Assembly: GCA_003449615.1 (NCBI GenBank)
Contig: DMHA01000279.1
Location: 1 to 5,780 of the forward strand
Direction of reading: 5' to 3'
From: Flavobacterium sp.
Lineage (GTDB): Bacteria; Bacteroidota; Bacteroidia; Flavobacteriales; Flavobacteriaceae
Length of the DNA: 5,780 nucleotides
A model generated the notes under the pieces. The model searched no databases. It worked only from the letters and a program-made list of their open reading frames with translations, and had not been told where the DNA came from. Shown in pieces: positions 1 through 5,689 of this stretch (position 1 is its first letter; every line of letters begins with the position of its first letter). Position numbers and translations under genes: made by a program.

Positions 1-3
1 AAA

Positions 4-300
4 TTAGAAAGATTCTTGAACCCGATTTATAATCGAATTGGCATCTAATTCTCCTGATTGTCTCCAAATCATTTGACCTCCTTTGTAAATCATTAAGGTA
101 GGAAGTCCCTTGATACGCAAGGCATCGGCTAGTTCTTGATTTTTTTCAACATCAATTTTAATTACTTTTGCTTTATCACCCAAAGCAGCAGCGACATCTC
201 TAATTACTGGATGCATCGATACCGATGATTCATTCCAATCTGTGTAAAAATCAATTAACACAGGAACTTGAGCACTTATAAGTTCTCCAAATTTTGACAT
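4..300 (-). CDS. Thioredoxin-fold protein lacking the CxxC active site
   Basis: This 98-residue protein covers a minimal thioredoxin domain, close to the usual length of about 105. Visible thioredoxin landmarks are the strand with the buried Asp (LIDFY, D17), the active-site Trp (W22), and the cis-proline loop GLPTLMIYKGG with P67. The four residues after the Trp, normally CGPC, are NESS (23-26), and the whole protein contains no cysteine. It therefore cannot perform dithiol-disulfide exchange. By inference it is a non-redox thioredoxin-like protein, perhaps a binding or chaperone module. There is no signal peptide, so it should be cytoplasmic. The ATG at 298-300 is the natural start, because the domain begins directly after it. 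It lies 74 bp downstream of the phosphoesterase gene on the same strand and has its own candidate promoter. The fold is clear; the function is unknown. Confidence 0.88.
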   Translation of the reverse strand: MSKFGELISAQVPVLIDFYTDWNESSVSMHPVIRDVAAALGDKAKVIKIDVEKNQELADALRIKGLPTLMIYKGGQMIWRQSGELDANSIINRVQESF

Positions 301-352
301 AAAACCAATGATTTTAATTTTCTAAATCGATTGAAAACGGCTATTTAATGCA

Positions 353-360
353 CAAATATA
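353..360 (-). promoter_or_regulatory. Candidate -7 promoter element for the thioredoxin-like gene
   Basis: On the minus strand this reads TATATTTG, an exact match to the Bacteroidota -7 consensus TAnnTTTG. It lies 52 bp upstream of the thioredoxin-like ATG, in the gap after the phosphoesterase gene. A start of transcription a few bases downstream would give a leader of roughly 45 nt. I see no clear -33 TTG at the expected distance; that region overlaps the end of the phosphoesterase gene. An octamer like this can occur by chance in AT-rich DNA. Confidence 0.45.
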
Positions 361-374
361 GGGTTTTAAACTAA

Positions 375-1610
375 TTATGCCACATTCTTTCCTTTTTTTA
401 GTTGTATAATGGTAATTTCTGGCATAATCCCTACTCTTCCTGGATAGGCATGAAAACCAAACCCTCTGTTTACATACACATATCTCCCCATGTTCTCATA
501 CAAACCAGCCCATTGTTTATAGAGGTATTGAATAGGACTCCACTTGATGATACCCGGAATTTCTATTCCAAATTGCATTCCGTGAGTGTGTCCTGACAAT
601 GTTAAATGAAAATTTTTCTCGTGATTATTTATTTCAGCATCCCAATGACTTGGATCGTGACTCATCAAAATTTTAAAATCGTCATTTGATAATCCGTTAG
701 ATGCTTTTTGTAGATCACCCAACTTTTTAAATTTCACTCCCCAATTTTCAACTCCAATTAAGGCAATTCTATCGGTTCCATTTTCAATAAAAGTATGCTC
801 ATTCAGCATTAATTTGAAGTCAATTTGCCTGTGTAAATCTTTTATATCCTGAAAATTTTTTTCTTTTGCAGCCTCAGTAGGCCAAGTTACATATTCACCA
901 TAATCATGATTTCCCAAAACAGAATATTTCCCGTACTTGTGTGCCTTGATTTTCTTGAAAGTGTCAATCCAAGGGTGCATTTCTTTGGCATCGGTGTTTA
1001 CAATATCGCCAGTAAATAAAATCATATCTGAGTTTTGCTCATTAATTAGGTCAATGGCATAATTTATTTTTTCAGGATTGTCAAAACTTCCGCTGTGAAT
1101 ATCGGATATATGTGTAATGGTAAAACCATCAAAAGCATCGGGTAAATCAGGAAAAAATATAGCTTGTTTTATTACTTTATAATTGTATTTGCCTGTTGTA
1201 ACGCCATATATTAAAGATAAAAATGGAACGGCCGCCAATCCTAATCCAATTTGGCTCACAAACTTTCGCCTTGAAGCAAGGAAATCGACATTATCGTTGA
1301 ATTTTGCAAAATGATTTATGGAACCAAAACCAATCCGGAAAATGTCTTCGCTAAACAGCACCAAGGTTAAAATAATTTTAGGAAGATACACCATAAGAAG
1401 CAAGCCCATGGTTTGCATCGTTTGCGGGGTTTGCCCTATTCTACGATCAAATTGCGTGAAAGAATAAATAATAAAAGCGAGAACCAGAACGCTTATTATT
1501 TGGTAGGAAATTAAAATAGGTTTTGATTTTACAATAGTCCTTAAGGCTTGATAAGCATAGATTTCTATAATAAAAAGAGCCAAAAATAGTATTAAAAAGC
1601 GTAAAATCAT
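375..1610 (-). CDS. Membrane-anchored metallophosphoesterase with internal Tat-like motif
   Basis: This 411-residue protein has a hydrophobic N-terminal part and a calcineurin-like metallophosphoesterase domain. Membrane segments are visible at about 1-22, 31-52 and 68-87, with a fourth at 119-137. Directly before the fourth is SRRKFV (113-118), which fits the twin-arginine consensus. The catalytic domain starts near residue 160 and carries all the family motifs in order: DIH (D170, H172), GDIVN (D202, N205), GNHD (N234, H235), SHDP (H318) and GHTH (H341, H343). These coordinate a two-metal centre that hydrolyses phosphoesters. The arrangement recalls YkuE/YaeI-type phosphoesterases; Bacillus YkuE is a known Tat substrate. 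The native substrate is unknown; lipid-linked phosphoesters are a guess. The enzyme domain probably faces the periplasm. The start is ATG at 1608-1610; the first membrane helix begins there, and no clear ribosome site precedes it, as is usual in this phylum. Confidence 0.9.
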   Translation of the reverse strand: MILRFLILFLALFIIEIYAYQALRTIVKSKPILISYQIISVLVLAFIIYSFTQFDRRIGQTPQTMQTMGLLLMVYLPKIILTLVLFSEDIFRIGFGSINHFAKFNDNVDFLASRRKFVSQIGLGLAAVPFLSLIYGVTTGKYNYKVIKQAIFFPDLPDAFDGFTITHISDIHSGSFDNPEKINYAIDLINEQNSDMILFTGDIVNTDAKEMHPWIDTFKKIKAHKYGKYSVLGNHDYGEYVTWPTEAAKEKNFQDIKDLHRQIDFKLMLNEHTFIENGTDRIALIGVENWGVKFKKLGDLQKASNGLSNDDFKILMSHDPSHWDAEINNHEKNFHLTLSGHTHGMQFGIEIPGIIKWSPIQYLYKQWAGLYENMGRYVYVNRGFGFHAYPGRVGIMPEITIIQLKKGKNVA

Positions 1611-1710
1611 TTAGGGTATAAATTTTATGCAAAATAACAAAGAATGATTGCAGAAAATAATTTCATTATAAAAAATTTAACGAATAAGAAAATCATTCAG
1701 TTTCAGTGGA

Positions 1711-1767
1711 TTATTGAAAACTGCCCACTTTTATATCATAGAACCATTTAAGAATTTTTTTATCCAT
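1711..1767 (-). pseudogene. Truncated stub of a HEPN (HepT/DUF86-type) toxin gene
   Basis: An ATG overlaps the last 8 bases of the nucleotidyltransferase gene (ATGGATAA shared) and opens an 18-codon frame: MDKKILKWFYDIKVGSFQ, then TAA. The overlap is the arrangement expected of translationally coupled MNT/HEPN pairs. The first 13 residues, MDKKILKWFYDIK, resemble the usual N-terminus of HEPN partners of MNT proteins. A complete HEPN protein is roughly 110 residues and carries the catalytic Rx4-6H motif; nothing of that remains. The similarity then stops abruptly, which suggests deletion of most of the gene. A second frame shifted by one base (1677-1727) reads WAVFNNPLKLNDFLIR and then a stop, and could be part of the lost C-terminus. 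The HEPN identification rests on a short match recalled from family knowledge, not on a search. Confidence 0.5.
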
Positions 1768-2068
1768 AAATTAACTCTTTACTTTCTTCGATAGAACTAA
1801 TTAAATAAGGGTTTTTTAAGGTTTGCTCTTCTACAAGATCAATCTCCCTATGAAGTAGGTTTTTTAATTTGAATTTAAAATCAATATAGTTTAAGAAGTA
1901 TAATTTTAGGTTGAAGGATTTGAATTTTAGCAAAAAATCAATGTCACTTTCTTCGTTGAAGTTTGTTGTTGTAGCAGACCCAAAAAGATATAATTTATCC
2001 ACATTATGTGTTTCACATAAATTTCTTATTATTTCTTTATTTGGTTCTACTGGAAATAGTGTAAACAT
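1760..2068 (-). CDS. MntA-type minimal nucleotidyltransferase, orphan antitoxin
   Basis: This 102-residue protein has the size of a stand-alone minimal nucleotidyltransferase (MNT). The active site is complete: LFGS (G30, S31), exactly ten residues, then DID (D42, D44), which is the GSx10DxD pattern of MntA antitoxins. A third acidic residue, D77, lies in the strand REIDLVE. In characterised HepT/MntA modules, the MNT protein adds AMP groups to the HEPN RNase and silences it. Here the expected HEPN gene is reduced to an overlapping 18-codon stub, so the protein has no visible target in the window. It may be a relic, may act on a HEPN protein encoded elsewhere, or may protect against incoming modules. 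The start is ATG at 2066-2068, which leaves a normal short N-terminal segment before the GS motif. No clear promoter is seen; a nested inverted repeat lies just upstream. Confidence 0.87.
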   Translation of the reverse strand: MFTLFPVEPNKEIIRNLCETHNVDKLYLFGSATTTNFNEESDIDFLLKFKSFNLKLYFLNYIDFKFKLKNLLHREIDLVEEQTLKNPYLISSIEESKELIYG

Positions 2069-2081
2069 TTAGCTTATTTTT
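2064..2081. repeat. 18-bp direct repeat, copy 1 (start of the MNT gene)
   Basis: AACATTTAGCTTATTTTT occurs here and again at 5762-5779 in the same orientation. This copy spans the MNT start codon and the bases just before it. On the minus strand, similarity continues a further dozen bases into the gene with a few differences. It is probably a duplicated fragment of the start region; chance cannot be ruled out for so AT-rich a string. Confidence 0.5.
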
Positions 2082-2082
2082 C

Positions 2083-2164
2083 AAACCATTAAGAAAGTTA
2101 AGATTCATTAAGCGTATTGAAACTTATCCCGATAGCTATCGGGACTTAATGAACTTAATGGTTT
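2083..2164. repeat. Nested inverted repeat around a perfect 18-bp palindrome
   Basis: Three levels of symmetry are nested. The outer arms are AAACCATTAAG (2083-2093) and CTTAATGGTTT (2154-2164), an 11-bp perfect match. The middle arms are TTCATTAAG (2104-2112) and CTTAATGAA (2145-2153), a 9-bp perfect match. The core is TCCCGATAGCTATCGGGA (2127-2144), a perfect palindrome. The right arms abut each other without gaps; the left side has unpaired stretches of 10 and 14 bases. It lies between the DUF433 gene and the MNT gene, both on the minus strand, so it could form a hairpin in a shared transcript. I take it to be a dispersed intergenic repeat or MITE-like element typical of flavobacteria. The remaining sequence up to 2330 shows nothing I can identify. 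Confidence 0.8.
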
Positions 2165-2330
2165 ATTTATAGGCTACCTTTTTTAGGCTGGATTAATTTA
2201 ATTGTTTTAGCTTTTCACACAAAACCCAGTGGAACCCTTTATTTTGGAGTATTAAATTCATTTATGGTTTTTCACCCTATGGGAGTTTCAAATTAGATTT
2301 GAGTTATTCAATTTTCTAAATTATAATGAT

Positions 2331-2534
2331 TTATTCAATTTTTTCAAGAATATTTTCTGCATATTGCAAACAAGCCAAAATCTCTAGCTTGGTTAGTCCT
2401 TTGTAGTCTTGTAAAATCTCATCAATAGAAATTCCCTGAGCTAATAAAGAAATAATATGCTCCACAGCAATTCTTGTTCCTTTTATAACAGGTTTCCCAA
2501 GCATTATTTTCGGATTAATTTCAATATATTCCAT
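2331..2534 (-). CDS. DUF433 family protein, antitoxin-like, without partner
   Basis: This 67-residue protein matches the DUF433 family across almost its full length. It has the N-terminal block NPKIMLGKPVIKGTRIAVEH (7-26), with the conserved GKPxIKGTRI core, then a helix (27-34), ISIDEILQDY (35-44), and the terminal helix LTKLEILACLQYA (47-59). The domain is a small winged or helix-turn-helix-like fold found in VapB-type antitoxins, usually next to a PIN-like toxin of the DUF5615 type. No such toxin is visible: the 262 bp downstream up to the MNT gene contain no credible frame, and polA lies on the other side. It is therefore an orphan antitoxin or a stand-alone DNA-binding regulator. The start is ATG at 2532-2534, 111 bp from polA and divergent from it. 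A good -7 promoter element precedes it. Confidence 0.88.
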   Translation of the reverse strand: MEYIEINPKIMLGKPVIKGTRIAVEHIISLLAQGISIDEILQDYKGLTKLEILACLQYAENILEKIE

Positions 2535-2556
2535 ATTGATTTTTTTAAATTCAATT

Positions 2557-2564
2557 CAAATATA
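2557..2564 (-). promoter_or_regulatory. Candidate -7 promoter element for the DUF433 gene
   Basis: The minus strand reads TATATTTG, an exact match to TAnnTTTG, 22 bp upstream of the DUF433 ATG. This implies a short leader of about 15-20 nt. The spacing fits well, although a convincing -33 TTG is not visible. It lies in the divergent gap shared with polA; if the DUF433 protein binds its own promoter, as antitoxins often do, it could also affect polA. Confidence 0.5.
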
Positions 2565-2645
2565 ATAATTTAAAAAATGAAAATATAACTTTTAAAAAAA
2601 ATCCCAAAATAGTTCTCTATTTTTACGCTCAATAATTTATTCACT

Positions 2646-5543
2646 ATGTCACAAAAACGCCTTTTCCTGCTAGATGCTTACGCTTTAATATTTCGCGGTT
2701 ATTTTGCCTTTATCAAAAATCCTCGTATCAACTCCAAAGGAATGGACACCTCCGCCATTATGGGATTTATGAATGCTTTGATGGATGTTATTAAACGCGA
2801 AAAACCAGACCATTTAGCAGTAGCTTTCGACAAAGGCGGTAGCGATTATCGCTATGAAATGTACCAAGAATACAAAGCCCATCGTGACGAAACGCCCGAA
2901 GCCATAAAAATTGCCGTTCCCTACATTCAAGAATTGTTGAAAGCCATGCACATTCCGATTATTGAAGTGGCAGGTTTTGAAGCCGATGACCTGATAGGGA
3001 CTTTGGCAAAACAAGCTGAGGCAGCAAATTTTAAAGTCTTTATGGTTACGCCCGACAAGGATTTTGCCCAATTGGTTTCCGAAAATATTTTTATGTACAA
3101 ACCCGCTCGAATGGGGAACGACATCGAGATTTGGGGAATTCCAGAAGTTTTGAAACGATTTGAAATCGAACGACCCGAACAAGTGATTGATTTTCTTGGA
3201 ATGATGGGCGATTCTGCCGACAACATTCCCGGATTTCCAGGTGTTGGCGAAGTGACCGCCAAAAAATTGTTGAAAGAATTTGGCTCTATGGAAAACCTTT
3301 TGGAAAACACAGACAAACTGAAAGGCGCTTTAAAAGACAAGATCGAAAACAATGTGGCATTAGGCATTTTGTCCAAAAAATTAGCCACAATTCTTTTGGA
3401 TTGTCCCGTTCAATTTAACGAAAGTGACTACGAATTATCAAAACCCGATGTTGAAAAAACCGATGCTTTATTTCAAGAATTGGAATTTCGGCAGATGAAA
3501 GCGCAGTTTGATAAATATTTTATAACCGGAAAAGAATACGACGAAATTGACACAAATGGAAACCCCACCCCAGCCCTCCCCGAAGGGGAGGGAGCCGAAA
3601 CTCCAAAAAAATCTCCTGCCAAAAAAACAAATGATGAGCAATTTGATTTATTTGGTTTTTATGAGGATAGCGAAGCTACTCCCTCCCCTTCCGGGAGGGC
3701 TGGGGTGGGGTCATTAGAAAACACCGAGCATTTTTACCAAAGTGTGCAAGGAGACTTTGCCGTGAAATTGCTTTTACAAAATTTATTAAACCAAACTTCG
3801 GTTTGTTTTGATACCGAAACCACCGGAATTGATGCCCTGAATGCCGAGTTGGTTGGAATGTCGTTCTCTTTTGAAAAAGGAAAAGCCTTTTACGTTCCGT
3901 TTCCCGAAAATCAAGAGGAAGCCCAGGTTTTAGTTGATCAATTCAAACCGTTTTTTGAAAGTGAAACCATCGAAAAAATTGGTCAAAACATCAAATATGA
4001 TTTGAAAATCTTGTCGCGTTATGGCGTTCAAATCAAAGGAAAGTTGTTCGATACGATGATTGCTCATTATCTGATTAATCCCGATATGCGTCACAATATG
4101 GATGTTTTGAGCGAAACCTATTTGAAATATTCGCCAAAATCTATAGAAGATTTGATTGGTAAAAAAGGAAAAAGCCCTGCCTCGCCGGCAGGCAGGCAAA
4201 AATCGATGCGTGAGGTGCCTTTGGAAGAAATCAAAGAATACGCCGCCGAAGATGCTGATATTACCTTTCAATTGAAACAAAATTTCAGCCCCATTCTCGA
4301 CAAAGCAGAAACCAAAAAATTATTTGACGAAATCGAAATTCCGTTGATTCCTGTTTTAGCAGCAATGGAATTGGAAGGCATCAATCTAGACGTTCCATTT
4401 TTGAAATCGATGTCGGTTGAAATGGCTGTCGAAAGTAAAGCTTTGGAGCAAAAAATCTATGAAACCGCTGGAGAGAAATTCAATTTGGCTTCGCCAAAAC
4501 AACTCGGTGATATTTTATTCGACAAAATGAAAATTGGCGGAGCAAAACAAAAGAAAACCAAAACGGGTCAATATGCCACTGGCGAAGAAGTGTTGAGTTA
4601 TTTAGCAAACGAACACCAAATTGTAAAAGATATTCTCGAATGGCGACAAATGGTAAAATTGCAAAGCACTTATATTGATGCTTTACCCAATCAAGTCGAT
4701 GCAACAACAGGTCGAGTTCACACCGATTATATGCAAACAGTTGCAGCAACGGGACGTTTGAGTTCCAACAATCCGAATCTACAAAATATTCCAATTCGTA
4801 CCGAACGCGGACGATTGATTCGGAAAGCTTTTATTGCACGTGATGAAAATTACACCTTGCTTTCTGCCGATTATTCGCAAATTGAACTCCGAATTATCGC
4901 CGCTTTGTCCGGAGAAGAAAATATGATTAAGGCGTTTCAAAACAACGAAGACATTCATAGAAGCACCGCTGCAAAAGTGTTTAATGTTCCGTTAGATGAA
5001 GTAACCAAGGAACAACGAAGCAATGCCAAAACGGTAAATTTCGGAATAATTTATGGGGTTTCTGCCTTCGGACTTTCAAATCAAACTTCGCTTTCGCGAA
5101 AAGAAAGTGCCGAATTGATTGATGCTTATTATGCCACCTATCCAAAATTGAAATCCTATATGAGTCAGCAAGTCGATTTTGCTAGAGAACACGGTTATGT
5201 GCAAACGGTTTTAGGACGACGTCGCTATTTAAAAGACATCAATTCGGCCAATATGATGGTAAAAAGTGGCGCCGAACGAAATGCAGTAAACGCCCCAATT
5301 CAGGGTTCTGCCGCCGATATTATCAAAATTGCGATGATCAATATTCACAGAAAATTGGTTTCAGAAAACTGGAAATCGAAGATGTTATTGCAAGTTCACG
5401 ATGAGTTGGTGTTTGATGTACACAATTCGGAATTAGAGAAAATCCAACCGATGATAAAACACGAAATGGAAAATGCTTTTATTATGGATGTGCCGTTGCT
5501 TGTTGAAATGGGCATTGGTAAGAATTGGTTGGAAGCGCATTAG
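2646..5543 (+). CDS. polA: DNA polymerase I with three intragenic repeat insertions
   Basis: Complete 965-residue DNA polymerase I, which fills gaps, removes primers and acts in repair; E. coli PolA has 928 residues. The 5'-nuclease domain (about 1-290) has D10, D62, E112/D114/D115, D137/D139, and GDSADNIPGFPGVG (188-201) with D189 and D192. The 3'-5' exonuclease domain (about 360-560) has DTET (D389, E391), N448/D452, and YAAED (Y532, D536), so proofreading should be active. The polymerase domain has motif A DYSQIELR (742-749), motif B RSNAKTVNFGIIYG (791-804; K795, F799, Y803), and motif C HDE (918-920). The linker at 291-360 and a loop at 511-517 carry translated palindromic repeats. The ATG at 2646 fits, since the nuclease domain begins at once. 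No Shine-Dalgarno is seen; a weak promoter-like TATTTTTA lies at 2619-2626. A candidate terminator follows. Confidence 0.98.
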   Translation: MSQKRLFLLDAYALIFRGYFAFIKNPRINSKGMDTSAIMGFMNALMDVIKREKPDHLAVAFDKGGSDYRYEMYQEYKAHRDETPEAIKIAVPYIQELLKAMHIPIIEVAGFEADDLIGTLAKQAEAANFKVFMVTPDKDFAQLVSENIFMYKPARMGNDIEIWGIPEVLKRFEIERPEQVIDFLGMMGDSADNIPGFPGVGEVTAKKLLKEFGSMENLLENTDKLKGALKDKIENNVALGILSKKLATILLDCPVQFNESDYELSKPDVEKTDALFQELEFRQMKAQFDKYFITGKEYDEIDTNGNPTPALPEGEGAETPKKSPAKKTNDEQFDLFGFYEDSEATPSPSGRAGVGSLENTEHFYQSVQGDFAVKLLLQNLLNQTSVCFDTETTGIDALNAELVGMSFSFEKGKAFYVPFPENQEEAQVLVDQFKPFFESETIEKIGQNIKYDLKILSRYGVQIKGKLFDTMIAHYLINPDMRHNMDVLSETYLKYSPKSIEDLIGKKGKSPASPAGRQKSMREVPLEEIKEYAAEDADITFQLKQNFSPILDKAETKKLFDEIEIPLIPVLAAMELEGINLDVPFLKSMSVEMAVESKALEQKIYETAGEKFNLASPKQLGDILFDKMKIGGAKQKKTKTGQYATGEEVLSYLANEHQIVKDILEWRQMVKLQSTYIDALPNQVDATTGRVHTDYMQTVAATGRLSSNNPNLQNIPIRTERGRLIRKAFIARDENYTLLSADYSQIELRIIAALSGEENMIKAFQNNEDIHRSTAAKVFNVPLDEVTKEQRSNAKTVNFGIIYGVSAFGLSNQTSLSRKESAELIDAYYATYPKLKSYMSQQVDFAREHGYVQTVLGRRRYLKDINSANMMVKSGAERNAVNAPIQGSAADIIKIAMINIHRKLVSENWKSKMLLQVHDELVFDVHNSELEKIQPMIKHEMENAFIMDVPLLVEMGIGKNWLEAH
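3562..3594 (+). repeat. 33-bp GC-rich palindromic repeat inside polA, copy A
   Basis: This GC-rich insert contrasts sharply with the AT-rich gene around it. It contains an 8-bp perfect hairpin, CCCTCCCC-GAA-GGGGAGGG, preceded by ACCCCACCCCAG. It is read in frame as polA residues 306-317 (roughly NPTPALPEGEGA) in the linker between the nuclease domains. Copy B at 3679-3711 matches it at 32 of 33 positions in reverse orientation. It looks like a dispersed flavobacterial repeat; its genome-wide copy number cannot be seen from here. Confidence 0.88.
3679..3711 (-). repeat. 33-bp GC-rich palindromic repeat inside polA, copy B (inverted)
   Basis: The reverse complement matches copy A at 32 of 33 positions. 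The one difference breaks the last base pair of the hairpin stem, leaving 7 bp. In this orientation it is read as polA residues 345-356 (TPSPSGRAGVGS), without a stop. Eighty-four bases lie between the copies, so A and B together could form a long hairpin in the mRNA or act as terminal inverted repeats of one 150-bp unit. Confidence 0.88.
4176..4196 (+). repeat. 21-bp palindromic repeat inside polA, exactly seven codons
   Basis: The element has two 7-base arms, CCTGCCT and AGGCAGG, around a 7-base centre, CGCCGGC. It begins and ends on codon boundaries and encodes PASPAGR (residues 511-517). It interrupts the loop that in E. coli PolA reads GKGKNQLTF; here it reads GKGKS, then the insert, then QKSM. 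It belongs to a different family from copies A and B, but resembles the palindrome at 5690-5709. Confidence 0.8.
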
Positions 5544-5562
5544 AAAGTATTCGGTTTTCAGT

Positions 5563-5595
5563 CGCAGTCGAAGGTCTTCGTGTTTGCGTTTTTTT
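5563..5595 (+). terminator. Probable intrinsic terminator of polA
   Basis: Starting 19 bp after the polA stop, CGCA (5563-5566) pairs with TGCG (5585-5588). Inside it, CGAA (5569-5572) pairs with TTCG (5577-5580) around a 4-base loop. A run of seven T follows directly (5589-5595). The stem is imperfect because the two helices are separated by an uneven internal loop, so the efficiency is uncertain. Confidence 0.45.
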
Positions 5596-5650
5596 GTCAT
5601 TTCCTTAACTAAACGACATTGCTCAATAATTAATATTTTGAAATTTAATC

Positions 5651-5675
5651 ACACGAATTTTATAAGAATTCGTGT
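5651..5675. repeat. Inverted repeat ACACGAATT / AATTCGTGT
   Basis: Perfect 9-bp arms at 5651-5659 and 5667-5675 surround a 7-base centre, TTATAAG. No T-run follows, so it does not look like a terminator. It sits next to the palindrome at 5690-5709 and probably forms part of the same composite intergenic repeat. Confidence 0.65.
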
Positions 5676-5689
5676 CATTGCTTCGCCAG

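Noticed and set aside
402..596. 64-codon open frame on the plus strand
   Set aside because: It lies antisense within the C-terminal coding part of the phosphoesterase, and its product has no recognisable domain.
1447..1632. 61-codon frame on the minus strand overlapping the phosphoesterase start
   Set aside because: It is a shifted frame over the membrane-helix region of the real gene, with an aromatic-rich, non-protein-like composition.
2193..2261. 22-codon minus-strand frame MNLILQNKGFHWVLCEKLKQ...
   Set aside because: I considered it as a toxin partner or remnant for DUF433. It does not resemble the N-terminus of DUF5615 or PIN proteins, and is short enough for chance.
2619..2626. TATTTTTA as a polA -7 promoter element
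   Set aside because: It matches only four of the six fixed positions of TAnnTTTG and has no -33 partner, so I did not list it as a feature.
2814..3388. Two overlapping minus-strand frames of 122 and 153 codons
   Set aside because: Both are antisense to the conserved 5'-nuclease domain of polA and show no domain of their own.
3562..3711. CRISPR-like interpretation of the repeated GC-rich units
   Set aside because: There are only two copies, in opposite orientation, within a coding frame, with a spacer of 84 bp; no array and no cas gene is present.
3930..4280. 116-codon minus-strand frame within polA
   Set aside because: It is antisense to the exonuclease domain. Part of it is just the reverse reading of the 21-bp palindrome.
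4480..4794. 104-codon minus-strand frame within polA
   Set aside because: It is antisense to the polymerase domain and lacks any protein-like motif.
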